Positions 1-8,468 of a stretch of 46,008 nt of DNA are shown here, piece after piece; positions within the stretch are counted from its first letter, which is position 1; the number at the start of each line of letters is the position of its first letter. A program made the position numbers and the translations under genes. The notes beneath the pieces are model-generated. The model saw only the letters and a list, made by a program, of their open reading frames with translations, was not told where the DNA came from and searched no databases. This stretch comes from an uncultured Prevotellaceae bacterium. GTDB taxonomy: Bacteria > Bacteroidota > Bacteroidia > Bacteroidales > Bacteroidaceae. The stretch spans positions 1 to 46,008 of the forward strand of contig ONDP01000039.1 of the NCBI GenBank assembly GCA_900316645.1, read 5' to 3'.

Positions 1-1
1 G

Positions 2-1195
2 TTTTGGTTTAATATCCTGATGGGAGGTTTGCTTTACGTGCTGCTTTTCCTGTCAGCTCCGCTTATCGCCTGGTTCTTCCATCAGCCAAGGCTTACTGAA
101 TTGTCGCGTTTTCTGTTTCTTTCGTTCTTTATCTCGTCGTTTGGTATCTCTACCAATGCTTATATGGTAAAGAATATGATGAATCGCGAGATAACCATTG
201 TCAATCTTACGGCTTTGGTTATATCAGGTTCTACAGCCATTGTGATGGCGCTCAACGGGATGGCCTATTGGAGTTTGGCTTGGCAACAGGTGGTTAATTC
301 TGCGATGTTGATATTGGGACGTTTCTATTATGTAAAGTGGAAGCCGTCATTACGATTTACGTTCGACTATATACGACAGACTTTTTCATTTTCGATGAAG
401 ATTCTGATTACGATGATTGTGAATACTGTGAACCAGAACCTGTTGACAGTCATCTTTGGACGATTATTCAGAGATGCACGAGTAGTGGGTAACTTCTTTC
501 AGGCTTATAAGTGGGACTCTATGGCGTTCCAGACTGTTGGCGGAATGGTAGGCCAGGTGGCTCAGCCTGTATTGGTAAGTGTCAGAGAGGAGAAAGAGCG
601 CGAACAGCAGGTTTTCCGTAAGATGCTTCGTTTCACAGCTTTCCTTTCTTTCCCAACTCTGTTTGGCTTGGCTTTGGTGGCTCGTGAGTTTATTCTCTGT
701 ACCATCGGATATGAGTGGATAGAGTGTGTGCCTTTGTTGCAGATTCTTTGTATCAGTGGTGCCTTTATGCCTATCTATACGCTTTATCAGAACTTAGTGA
801 TCAGTCATGGACGTAGCGATATAAACATGTGGCTGAATATTGGTCAGATAGTGTTGCAGTTATGCATCATACTCCTGTTTTATCGCCAAGGTATTACTAT
901 TATGGTGATGGCCTATACCATATTCAATATTCTGTGGCTTGGGGCTTGGATGCCTTCTGCAAAGCGAATAATTGGACTAAGATTCCTCAACGTTCTGAAG
1001 GATATTGTTCCTTTTATGTTTTGTGGTGCTTTAGTGATGGTGGCTACTCATTTTGTGACTATGGCTATCAGCAATATCTATTTATTGCTTGTGGTAAGAG
1101 TATTAATAGCTGCAGCACTCTATTTTGGCATGATGCGACTGCTGAATGTTGTTATTCTGCGTGAATGTATGCAGTTTATCCTAAAGAAGAAATAA
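2..1195 (+). CDS. Polysaccharide flippase (Wzx/MVF type), 5'-truncated by the window edge
   Basis: The reading frame is open back to base 2, so the first ATG at 20 is probably internal and the N-terminus lies outside the window. About 397 residues are visible, against roughly 480 for intact flippases of this class. The protein is almost entirely hydrophobic helices separated by short basic loops, the pattern of the MATE/MVF/Wzx polysaccharide exporters that move lipid-linked sugar repeat units across the inner membrane. Recognition rests on overall character and on the neighbouring glycosyltransferase (GT2) gene 8 bases downstream, not on a catalytic motif. It most likely belongs to an O-antigen or capsule cluster that continues to the left. 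An amino-acid or drug exporter of the same superfamily is a less likely alternative. Confidence 0.75.
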   Translation, partial: FWFNILMGGLLYVLLFLSAPLIAWFFHQPRLTELSRFLFLSFFISSFGISTNAYMVKNMMNREITIVNLTALVISGSTAIVMALNGMAYWSLAWQQVVNSAMLILGRFYYVKWKPSLRFTFDYIRQTFSFSMKILITMIVNTVNQNLLTVIFGRLFRDARVVGNFFQAYKWDSMAFQTVGGMVGQVAQPVLVSVREEKEREQQVFRKMLRFTAFLSFPTLFGLALVAREFILCTIGYEWIECVPLLQILCISGAFMPIYTLYQNLVISHGRSDINMWLNIGQIVLQLCIILLFYRQGITIMVMAYTIFNILWLGAWMPSAKRIIGLRFLNVLKDIVPFMFCGALVMVATHFVTMAISNIYLLLVVRVLIAAALYFGMMRLLNVVILRECMQFILKKK

Positions 1196-1203
1196 TTGTA
1201 AGT

Positions 1204-2130
1204 ATGAAGGTTTCTATCGTCATCCCTGTTTATAATAAGGCTGCGTATATCTGCGATTGTCTGGAGAGTATTCTTCAGCAGGATTTCGAAGACTTTGAGA
1301 TTCTCGTTGTTGATGATGGTAGTACTGACGATTCTGGCAGAATATGCGATGAGAAGGCAGCACAGGATTCACGAATCCGTGTGATACATACTGAGAATGG
1401 AGGTGTTACTGCAGCTCGCAGAAAAGGGGTAGAGCAAGCAGTAGGCGAGTACATTATGTTTGTTGATGCTGATGACAGGTTGCTTCCTGACGCTATAACT
1501 AAGCTTTATAATGCCATAACAGAAAGTGGTGCAGGCGAGGTGATAGGAACATATAAAGATCAGTTTGGCAATTGTTATGATTCTGGTTGGCGTGGATTCG
1601 TACCTTGTGAACCTTTAATCCGCAATCTTCTTTCTATCAAGAATTCGTTCTGTGTGCTATGGGGAATCATGTTCCGCAAAGAGCTGCTCGAAGGATGTCT
1701 TGATGCGCCTCGTGAGATAGTAGAACGTGAGGATTCGCTGATGCAGATAAAATGTCTGATAAAGAATCCAAAGGTGTTTTTTATTGCAGATCCTGTTTAT
1801 CTTTATGATGTAGATGTGCCTAATAATCGCATTGAGAATCTTGAGTGGATTCGCATTTACGATTACGAACTATGCAAAACGCTTCAGCCACAATGGAATC
1901 TATATAAGTCTGCCTTTGTGGGGCATCAGATAAAGGTGTATGAGAAGTTTATCGACAAGCGACAGTTCTATGTGCTTAACGACTATTATCGCCCACTCAG
2001 AAAGCGTTTAACCAGCGATATTCCGCTTATGGATCGCTTGGCTATTATGTTACCCCCACGAATAGGATATTATCCTATACATTACTATAAGAAGCTATTG
2101 AAGTTGAAGCAATCAATAGCTAATAAATAA
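1204..2130 (+). CDS. Glycosyltransferase family 2
   Basis: The protein has 308 residues. The GT-A nucleotide-sugar fold is shown by the N-terminal strand VSIVIPVYN, the VDDGSTDD segment at about residues 36-43 and a DxDD metal-binding motif (VDADD, residues 87-91). I chose ATG 1204 because it puts the GT2 first strand at the very N-terminus; the frame is open back to 1165 but those residues are not family-like. It should transfer one sugar to a growing lipid-linked surface glycan at the cytoplasmic membrane face; donor and acceptor cannot be read from sequence. It directly follows the flippase gene in the same orientation. Its last 46 bases overlap the 3' end of the convergent gene ending at 2085. 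Confidence 0.85.
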   Translation: MKVSIVIPVYNKAAYICDCLESILQQDFEDFEILVVDDGSTDDSGRICDEKAAQDSRIRVIHTENGGVTAARRKGVEQAVGEYIMFVDADDRLLPDAITKLYNAITESGAGEVIGTYKDQFGNCYDSGWRGFVPCEPLIRNLLSIKNSFCVLWGIMFRKELLEGCLDAPREIVEREDSLMQIKCLIKNPKVFFIADPVYLYDVDVPNNRIENLEWIRIYDYELCKTLQPQWNLYKSAFVGHQIKVYEKFIDKRQFYVLNDYYRPLRKRLTSDIPLMDRLAIMLPPRIGYYPIHYYKKLLKLKQSIANK

Positions 2131-3473
2131 GTAACCATTCCATCCCAAAAGGAATACGGCCAGGAGAGCGGTGACGACCCTGAGTGGTTTGCGCCACTTG
2201 GTATTGGCATATTTGAAGATAAAGGCGATGGAGCAAAGCCCAGACCTAAGTGCAGAACCATATCAAAGGCAAAGCATGAGAGGATCATCCATAGGAAACG
2301 ATGCTTGCGCCCCATCCATATACCTATCAGGAACAAGGCAATAATCAAAGCCTCAACCACATAGTTCAGTATATAGCGATATTCCACCACCACAGGACGA
2401 CTCTTCAGCGTGTCGTCAAGCAGATAGTCCTGATGCAGTTGGATGGTCTCGCCAAAAAGGTTGTGCCAGACCGTCTCAACACGGTCTGTCGAAATATCCG
2501 TCCACTTCATAAACCCTTCTTTGGCAATCGGCTTGCCAGTATGGGCATTCCAAGGGTCCTTCATATTCTTCTCGTGAACCTCCCAGATATGATTCCGATA
2601 AAGTTCGCGACCACCTTGTGCAATCAATGCAGAATCCGTCTCGCCTGTTTGTTCTGCATACATCTTTATAAACTTGTTAAGGTCGGCACGACGTTGCGCA
2701 GCTTTCTTTGCCTGTGCAGCCTTCTCCGTTGGCAACACAAACTCGCGATACTCCCATCTGCAGAATGTCCACATCAGTGCTGCAGGCAGGATAACAGCAA
2801 TGATAAGATAGGAAGGACGGAAGAAACGCCACTTGTTTGTGAACAAAGCCGATAGGTAAATCTTAACACCATTACTGAGTGTAACACCTGCTGTGAGCAC
2901 AAACAAAACGAGCGTTTTCAGAATGCTGAGCCGCCTGCCGTTATTCATAGCTATGCCACTGAGATAGAATGTGAGCAGCAATAGCATCTGCGACATCACA
3001 AAGTGGTCGGGAACCACCAATCCCACCATTGTATAGGCAAAGCCAAAGAACATTGCATTAAGAATGATGCCATCCTTCTCTTTCACACCAATTACCTCCA
3101 CCAAGATACGACGCATAAAGATATATGAATAGAACCCACAGAACACCAATATGATGCCTACGACATACTGCACCAGATTAAGTCCCGTCAAATTCAAGAG
3201 CCATGCATTCAGCACGTTGGGAATCCACATCATAAAGGCCAGCAAGGGGTGGCGATAGACGTTATAGCCCTGATACCAGCTGGTAACAGTAGAATAAGTG
3301 ATAGGATCGAAACCAGACACCTTGAACTGGTGGATAAACTCCTTATAATCCTCGGGCATGATGTTCACAAAATCAGGATACTTACTGATAAGCATCAGAT
3401 TCAGTATAATCACCAGCACCAGCACTACAATAGCCTGTACTCTTTCTATCGGTTTAATCTTAAATATCTTCAT
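2085..3473 (-). CDS. DUF6080-like polytopic membrane protein with apparent 3' frameshift
   Basis: This is a multi-pass membrane protein with many hydrophobic helices and a periplasmic-looking hydrophilic central region (about residues 240-350). It resembles proteins labelled DUF6080 in Bacteroidetes surface-glycan clusters; its function is unknown. ATG 3473 is preferred over an upstream in-frame TTG at 3482, and lies 11 bases after the previous gene's stop. The last ~45 residues as read are rich in Ser, Pro and Gly and do not look like a membrane protein. A neighbouring frame entered near 2230-2236 instead encodes a basic loop and a final hydrophobic helix (starting SIAFIFKYAN) ending at a TGA at 2113-2115. 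That is probably the true C-terminus, so one base or a short segment appears to have been lost. The family name is from memory and tentative. Confidence 0.6.
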   Translation of the reverse strand: MKIFKIKPIERVQAIVVLVLVIILNLMLISKYPDFVNIMPEDYKEFIHQFKVSGFDPITYSTVTSWYQGYNVYRHPLLAFMMWIPNVLNAWLLNLTGLNLVQYVVGIILVFCGFYSYIFMRRILVEVIGVKEKDGIILNAMFFGFAYTMVGLVVPDHFVMSQMLLLLTFYLSGIAMNNGRRLSILKTLVLFVLTAGVTLSNGVKIYLSALFTNKWRFFRPSYLIIAVILPAALMWTFCRWEYREFVLPTEKAAQAKKAAQRRADLNKFIKMYAEQTGETDSALIAQGGRELYRNHIWEVHEKNMKDPWNAHTGKPIAKEGFMKWTDISTDRVETVWHNLFGETIQLHQDYLLDDTLKSRPVVVEYRYILNYVVEALIIALFLIGIWMGRKHRFLWMILSCFAFDMVLHLGLGFAPSPLSSNMPIPSGANHSGSSPLSWPYSFWDGMVTYLLAIDCFNFNSFL

Positions 3474-3484
3474 TGTCTTCAAAC

Positions 3485-4066
3485 TTATCTAAATGGTTTA
3501 TAATGCGATTCATCTGCAAAAGCCAGCAACTCCTTATCGCCTCTGCTGTCGCCAAAGGCAATTAGGTGATAGTCCTGGCGATTAGGGTATAGGGCGTTCA
3601 GGCGATTCACCTTTTCCTCTCCATAGCAGTTCCTGGTGAGGAATCGTCCTGTCAACACGCCGTCTTTTACTTCTATCTGAGTGCCTACGACCTTTACATC
3701 AGCAAAGAATGGCTGCACCCAGTTGTCGATAGACGCACTGATGATCAGTACATCCGACCCTTCACTGATGGCTTTACTGATAGCGTCAATGCCTTTGGTC
3801 CGCAACAGATGTCTGGATGAGGCTGCAAAATCCTGACAGACGGCATTGAAATCCCCGACAGTTATTCCCTTAAAGAAGTGGGCAAACAGCTGCTGCTTGG
3901 CTTTCCAATTAGGATAGAGCCCAAGTTTCATCAATACCAGAAGGTGGGCATAACGCAGGAATCCCTGCCAAAAGCTCGAACGGCCTTTGGCAAAACGGAT
4001 AAACTCCAGCAAAGTATCTTTGGTGGTGAGTGTTCCGTCAAAGTCGAATGCATATACCTTCCTCAT
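3485..4066 (-). CDS. HAD-superfamily phosphatase (HAD-IB, SerB-like)
   Basis: The 193-residue protein has the HAD catalytic motif DFDGTLT at residues 8-14 (Asp8 as nucleophile, Asp10 as general acid), a motif II segment IISAS and the motif III/IV acid cluster FGDSRGDKELL near the C-terminus. Family members hydrolyse phosphate esters; phosphoserine, small sugar phosphates or polyprenyl-linked phosphates are all possible substrates. Its start overlaps the stop of the upstream acyltransferase by four bases (ATGA), so it is probably translationally coupled to it. The setting among acyltransferases and a phosphoethanolamine-transferase-like protein suggests a role in envelope lipid or glycan modification; that part is inference. 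Confidence 0.8.
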   Translation of the reverse strand: MRKVYAFDFDGTLTTKDTLLEFIRFAKGRSSFWQGFLRYAHLLVLMKLGLYPNWKAKQQLFAHFFKGITVGDFNAVCQDFAASSRHLLRTKGIDAISKAISEGSDVLIISASIDNWVQPFFADVKVVGTQIEVKDGVLTGRFLTRNCYGEEKVNRLNALYPNRQDYHLIAFGDSRGDKELLAFADESHYKPFR

Positions 4067-5046
4067 ATCCTAACCAACAGTTTTAGTGCCTTTTGCAACA
4101 GCCAGGCAAGCGGGATTGTAATCACAATGGTCAGCAAAGCGGTAGGCCAATAGCCAAGATTGTAAGGTGTGACATATGTCAGCACAAAATGATCGTGTAT
4201 CAGATAGGCCTCCAGACTCAGGGCTCCAAAGAATGCACAGAAGCGATTGAACCACTTTGGTGTTCTGCGGAACACGCGATTCAGCATCAGGATGAGCGTA
4301 ATGGTAAAGGGGATGTATATCATTCGCTCTACAAACAGGGGGAATCGCCCATGCGTCACCTGCTCCAAATAAAAACAAGAGCTGAAGGTGGCAAGGAACA
4401 AGAACAGAATCATCCAGATGCCAGCACCATCAATCTTGGTCTCTCGCCTAACCAACTCGCCACAGTTGATGCCGATAAAGAAAATTGGTACACGACTCCA
4501 GAATATCTCGATATGTCCGAAGACCTGATGCAAAGGAGCTATCCACTGCACCCAGATGCACCACAGAATCATCAGTACTGGCATCCAGCGATAGACAGGA
4601 TGTTGCTGTATCAGTCGCATATATGGCGGTGCCCAAAGGTAGAGCATCATAATGGCCGGGATGTACCAAAAGGTTAGTTCATCATGAAGCCAGAAGTCCC
4701 AGTTGATGGTTATGTCGCCTATCAAGTCAAGATAGTCGCCCTGAGCCCAATCGAAACGAGGTATATAGTAAAGCGAAGCCATCACCAGCCACGCCGGATA
4801 GATGCGCAGAAGGCGTCGCTTATAGAATTGCCACACCGACGGATTCTTTACCCACGAGAACCATAGACCTATACCACTTAGGAAAAGAAACATGTCAACA
4901 CCAACATTTCCGCATCGTCTCAATCCGAAGAACTCGCTGCTACGCTCCAATGGCACGTGGAAAAGAATGATGAACAGCATGGCTGCTCCCATCAACTCGC
5001 CACGAAAGCGACTTATGTTGGCTAATTCTATATCCTTAATCTTCAT
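4063..5046 (-). CDS. Acyltransferase family 3 membrane protein (OafA/WecH-like)
   Basis: The protein has 327 residues. The acyltransferase-3 pattern is clear: an early helix ending in a catalytic-type His (FIILFHVPLE), then GNVGVDMFLFLSGIGL, then the basic FYKRRLLRIYPAWL segment, followed by about nine more hydrophobic helices. Such proteins O-acetylate or otherwise acylate surface polysaccharides from a cytoplasmic acyl donor. The frame is open upstream to 5223, but ATG 5046 overlaps the preceding stop by four bases (ATGA) and places the family signature at the N-terminus, so I chose it. It is the second of two adjacent, clearly divergent acyltransferases in this operon, which suggests two different acylations. 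Confidence 0.85.
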   Translation of the reverse strand: MKIKDIELANISRFRGELMGAAMLFIILFHVPLERSSEFFGLRRCGNVGVDMFLFLSGIGLWFSWVKNPSVWQFYKRRLLRIYPAWLVMASLYYIPRFDWAQGDYLDLIGDITINWDFWLHDELTFWYIPAIMMLYLWAPPYMRLIQQHPVYRWMPVLMILWCIWVQWIAPLHQVFGHIEIFWSRVPIFFIGINCGELVRRETKIDGAGIWMILFLFLATFSSCFYLEQVTHGRFPLFVERMIYIPFTITLILMLNRVFRRTPKWFNRFCAFFGALSLEAYLIHDHFVLTYVTPYNLGYWPTALLTIVITIPLAWLLQKALKLLVRI

Positions 5047-6128
5047 AGTTTTGGTTTGGGAATACGGTCTATCAACTGCTTGACAACCCACGAGAAAGCT
5101 ATCGTCACAAGGACATAGAGCATCAGACCGTCGTAGATATCCTGTTTCCAGGCAATGGTGATAAAGAGTCTGCGAACAATGGGATGAGCCACAAACATAG
5201 CTGCAGAAATCGAGCCTATCCATGTGACGATGTTGAGCATCCAGCCTGGCATCAACTTAACTGATGCGACAGTTCCAATAATGATAAACACAGGAACAAA
5301 GAACCAACTGTGATACCAGAAACTCATTGCTACGATACAGGCAGTTGAGAGAAGCAAGGCCGCGATATATTCCCAGCGTGGGACTGCTTTGGTCCCAGGG
5401 TGGGAACATTTCAGTCCCAGGGTGGGAATTCTTGCGAACAAGATACCCAGTCCGAAGGGAAGCATACCACCTATAAAATTATAACGCAGGCGATTGAGCG
5501 TCTCGCCTTCAGGGTCGCAGAACACTTGAAGCAACCAGCAGACGGCAATCAGTGCAACAACCCAGATACTCTTTTGCCGATAGAGGAACAGGCGATACAC
5601 GATGTAGAGCTGTATCATCAGACCGAAGAACCAATAGATGCCAGGCCAGATAATCTTGTCAGGCTCGGGCAGCACATTGATATACATGAGCAACTGCGCT
5701 ATCACGTTATACCAATGGAAATGGAAACGTCCGGGCACCAGCACATCGACGACGAGGAAAATCGAAAAGCCCACTATCAGCAGCCTCAAGAGTTTCAGAT
5801 AATGGTACTTGACGAACTGGAAAGCCCCACCCTCTCGAAGAGGGGTTGGGGATGGGGTTTCATATTTCATCACCAGTCCGAATCCACTCAGAAAGAGGAA
5901 TACAGGCACACCATAATGGCCGAAATACGACAACAGGTGAACTGGCAACAGGGCATCGGGATGCGTCAGCACTTGCCAGAGACGCTGGTTATTGGAAGCA
6001 AAGAACTGATATTCGTTTTCCTGCACAATACGACCTATGAAGTGGCAGTAGTTGTGCAACATAATGGCAAGAATGGCGATACCACGCATTGCCGAACATT
6101 CGCTCCGTGTCAGAAAATTATTTTCCAA
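5043..6128 (-). CDS. Acyltransferase family 3 membrane protein, probable TTG start
   Basis: The 361-residue protein shows the acyltransferase-3 features SAMRGIAILAIMLHNYCH, then GHYGVPVFLFLSGFGLV and a KYHYLKLLRLL basic helix, with about ten hydrophobic helices in all. The start is TTG at 6128, inside the last codons of the upstream gene (11-base overlap). An in-frame TGA lies just upstream of it, and the next ATG (residue 14) would cut into the conserved first helix, so TTG with translational coupling is the best choice. Two DNA elements seem to sit inside the gene: a GC-rich element at 5824-5858, read as the Pro/Gly-rich stretch TPSPTPLREGG, and three palindromes with a 22-base period at 5371-5427. 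Both fall in loop regions. Confidence 0.8.
   Translation of the reverse strand: MENNFLTRSECSAMRGIAILAIMLHNYCHFIGRIVQENEYQFFASNNQRLWQVLTHPDALLPVHLLSYFGHYGVPVFLFLSGFGLVMKYETPSPTPLREGGAFQFVKYHYLKLLRLLIVGFSIFLVVDVLVPGRFHFHWYNVIAQLLMYINVLPEPDKIIWPGIYWFFGLMIQLYIVYRLFLYRQKSIWVVALIAVCWLLQVFCDPEGETLNRLRYNFIGGMLPFGLGILFARIPTLGLKCSHPGTKAVPRWEYIAALLLSTACIVAMSFWYHSWFFVPVFIIIGTVASVKLMPGWMLNIVTWIGSISAAMFVAHPIVRRLFITIAWKQDIYDGLMLYVLVTIAFSWVVKQLIDRIPKPKL
5371..5427. repeat. Three 13-bp palindromes with exact 22-bp period
   Basis: TCCCA-N3-TGGGA occurs at 5371-5383, 5393-5405 and 5415-5427. Start-to-start distance is exactly 22 bases each time, while the 9-base spacers differ. Because 22 is not a multiple of three, each copy is read in a different frame of the host acyltransferase gene, so the conservation is at DNA level and not protein level. 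Confidence 0.85.
5824..5858 (-). repeat. GC-rich dispersed element inside acyltransferase gene, copy 1
   Basis: The - strand contains CCCCAACCCCTC followed by CTTCGAGAGGGTGGGG, an imperfect palindrome. The same 12-base core is present at 33047-33079 inside the GH97 gene, where it is read in another frame. In both proteins it yields a Pro/Gly-rich insertion. Confidence 0.55.
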
Positions 6129-7923
6129 TTTTCAAATCATTATAGTTTGTTTCGTTTTTCAACAGGCGAGGACGCTTGGCATCATACCTGCTGTTGAGAA
6201 TATCGTAGTCAGGGCGGTAGTCCTTGGAATGAATACCACCCAAGAACATAAGGGTATGGGGCAACACATCAGTCATATAAGGCCGATGGGAAGCACGCCA
6301 GATAGTCGCCCAAACATCAGGATGCGTCTGACGATAGGTGTCGGAGGCCCATATCCAGAAAGGTATCTCAAACTCCTCGCGAGCCAGACGGTAGTCGATG
6401 GTGGCGGAATGCATACGACCAAAGAAGTCGAGGGTGCCGTTGAAACACTCCTCCCCATGATCGGGCATATAGATGACAATGGCATTCTCGTGTTCGAACC
6501 GACGTACAATCTCATCGACGACGGAGTCATTATAGAGCGTGGCATTGTCGTAATCGGCATTGACCCACATCCGTTTCTCCGAGAGTTTTTTATCCGGATA
6601 ATCGGCAGGAGAGAAATGTCTGCGTGAATTCCGAGGGAAACGTCCCAGATAGTCAACATGCTGTCCCATCAGGTGGAAGATGGTCAGTTGATGGTCATGA
6701 TGCGGCAGGGCATCATAGTCCTTCAGCAGCCCTTCATCATAAGGATGCAACTTGGTATTACGGGTGTCGAAGAACTGTTTGCTCAACTCGGGATGATTCA
6801 GGAAGAAGCCTCCACTGAAGTCATAGACAGCCTCGCCCACCTTTGGCAGGAACTGATTGGTGAGGAAAGTGACGTGATAACCAGCCTTGCGGAACACCTC
6901 AGGGAACATCGGGCTGTCGCTCCAATCACCTTCATCACCCACGGAATGGAGGGAGAATACGCGCTTGAATACAAAACTGGTAAGGTTCCACGGAGCCACC
7001 ACATCAGTGAATGCAACCAGTGTGCTGTCCTGCTGTCTGCGAAGTTGGCGGGGAGTGGTTGGCTTGTCGTAGCCATAGAGCTGGGAACGGTGTTTATTAA
7101 AGCTCTCACCTATGATGAGTACTATCTGCGGACTAAGGAATGAACAGCTGTCCACCTGCACCTGCTCGGTGGCTTTCACCAGATGTTCAATCTGCTGGGA
7201 AGCCAAGCGGTTGGCATAAAGACTGAACACCATACGATGAATAGGCAGATAGAGATTAGCACAATCCTTATTGGTCAGTTCGTGCTCCACCTCACCAAGG
7301 TTCGACTTTGTCATCAAGCGATGGATGGCCTGTTTGTTAGTCCAACATTCAGAGGCGCAATAGATAAAAAGTGATAGGGTTGCCACACCCAAAACGGCTT
7401 GAGAACAGCGTGCAGCAGATTCAGTAAGTTGAAGGTGAGTCTTCCGAAACTGTCGTTTGAGCCAGCCACTGTACATTGCCCATAGCGTGTGCAACATAGC
7501 AATGAGCAACACCCAACCCGTCTTCGAGGTAAACATATCCCACCCCATATAAGAGCCAAGAAACTCCTTTGCCTCGCGCCCTGTCGTCTCAAAAAAGAGC
7601 ATCAGCATGGTGGGAGTGAGTGTTGACTCGAAATGCACGTAGCAGAACATATCTATCAAGGCTACAGCATAGAAAAGAACTGCCAACAGCAGGCGCACCC
7701 ATTTCCGCACCTTACTTGGAATAAGTGCCAGAACAGCACAAACAAGATAAAGATCGAAGAAAAGCTCGGTAGCGGAAAGTTCGTAGGGCTTAGCCCCTTT
7801 GATGTGAAGCCGGACCTCCGTCTGCGTGCATAGATAGCCCAATGCAAACATAAAGACGAAGAAGGCCCCATTCACACATAATGGTCGCCACAACAATCCT
7901 ACTATCTGCAAAAATCGCTTCAT
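6118..7923 (-). CDS. Phosphoethanolamine transferase-like protein (EptA/CptA, sulfatase fold)
   Basis: The 601-residue protein has about five N-terminal membrane helices (roughly residues 10-195) and a C-terminal periplasmic alkaline-phosphatase-superfamily domain. Likely metal and catalytic positions are Glu273 in IIGESFNKHR, Thr315 in PWNLTSF (the expected phospho-acceptor nucleophile), and Asp488-His489 in MPDHGEE; His417 lies in HLMGQHVDY. Family members move phosphoethanolamine from phosphatidylethanolamine to lipid A, core sugars or surface glycans, often lowering sensitivity to cationic peptides. The exact acceptor here is unknown, and a phosphoglycerol transferase is possible. Its ATG overlaps the nadD stop by four bases, and its end overlaps the next acyltransferase start, so it is embedded in an envelope-modification run. 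Confidence 0.85.
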   Translation of the reverse strand: MKRFLQIVGLLWRPLCVNGAFFVFMFALGYLCTQTEVRLHIKGAKPYELSATELFFDLYLVCAVLALIPSKVRKWVRLLLAVLFYAVALIDMFCYVHFESTLTPTMLMLFFETTGREAKEFLGSYMGWDMFTSKTGWVLLIAMLHTLWAMYSGWLKRQFRKTHLQLTESAARCSQAVLGVATLSLFIYCASECWTNKQAIHRLMTKSNLGEVEHELTNKDCANLYLPIHRMVFSLYANRLASQQIEHLVKATEQVQVDSCSFLSPQIVLIIGESFNKHRSQLYGYDKPTTPRQLRRQQDSTLVAFTDVVAPWNLTSFVFKRVFSLHSVGDEGDWSDSPMFPEVFRKAGYHVTFLTNQFLPKVGEAVYDFSGGFFLNHPELSKQFFDTRNTKLHPYDEGLLKDYDALPHHDHQLTIFHLMGQHVDYLGRFPRNSRRHFSPADYPDKKLSEKRMWVNADYDNATLYNDSVVDEIVRRFEHENAIVIYMPDHGEECFNGTLDFFGRMHSATIDYRLAREEFEIPFWIWASDTYRQTHPDVWATIWRASHRPYMTDVLPHTLMFLGGIHSKDYRPDYDILNSRYDAKRPRLLKNETNYNDLKIGK

Positions 7924-8468
7924 TTGTTTGCGTAAAGCCGTTCTACATCCTCTATAATTCTATCAGGCACCAAACCCTGAATGGACTTGCCTGCTCTCAC
8001 CCGTTCACGAATCTCTGTGCTTGACACAGGCAACAACCGAGCTTCTACTGTTCCCCTTTGTCCGTCACGCGGATATACCACTACGTTGTGGTTCCTGAGA
8101 ATATCCTTCCAATGATACCAACGGCTGAGCCGTTCCCAGTTGTCGCCACCTATCACCAACGAGAATTCCCTGTCAGGATAGTCTTTCTTGAGATGTTGCA
8201 GCGTATTCCATGTATAGGAAGGTTTCGGCAGGTGGAACTCATAGTTGCAAGCCTCGACACCTTGCACCCCCTCCAATGCCTTTTGAGCTAACTCATAGCG
8301 CAAATGGTCTGCCAGCAGGTCGGTAGCACCTTGCTTCAGTGGGTTTTGTGGTGATACCATCAGCCATATCTCATCCAGATCCGTTTGCCGGAGTATCTCC
8401 TGAGCCAGAGCGATATGCCCATAGTGAATCGGATTGAACGAACCGCCGAAAATACCCGTCTTTATCAT
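7920..8468 (-). CDS. nadD: Nicotinate-nucleotide adenylyltransferase
   Basis: The enzyme joins nicotinate mononucleotide and ATP to form nicotinic acid adenine dinucleotide, the penultimate step of NAD synthesis, in the cytoplasm. The 182-residue length fits. The signature GGSFNPIHYGH is at residues 9-19, followed by a VIGGDNW segment and the C-terminal SSTEIRERVR motif, all nucleotidyltransferase hallmarks. It is coupled to gmk upstream (start 8468 overlaps the gmk stop at 8465) and to the phosphoethanolamine-transferase-like gene downstream. Confidence 0.95.
   Translation of the reverse strand: MIKTGIFGGSFNPIHYGHIALAQEILRQTDLDEIWLMVSPQNPLKQGATDLLADHLRYELAQKALEGVQGVEACNYEFHLPKPSYTWNTLQHLKKDYPDREFSLVIGGDNWERLSRWYHWKDILRNHNVVVYPRDGQRGTVEARLLPVSSTEIRERVRAGKSIQGLVPDRIIEDVERLYANK

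Noticed and set aside
1165-1203. Upstream extension of the GT2 gene to 1165
   Set aside because: It lies inside the flippase 3' end and would place non-family residues before the conserved first strand.
5371-5427. CRISPR array
   Set aside because: The conserved part is only 13 bases, spacers are 9 bases, and the array is inside a coding gene with no cas genes nearby.
5400-6197. Open + strand frame of 265 codons across the acyltransferase gene
   Set aside because: It is antisense to a clear membrane protein, Gln/His-rich, with no signature.
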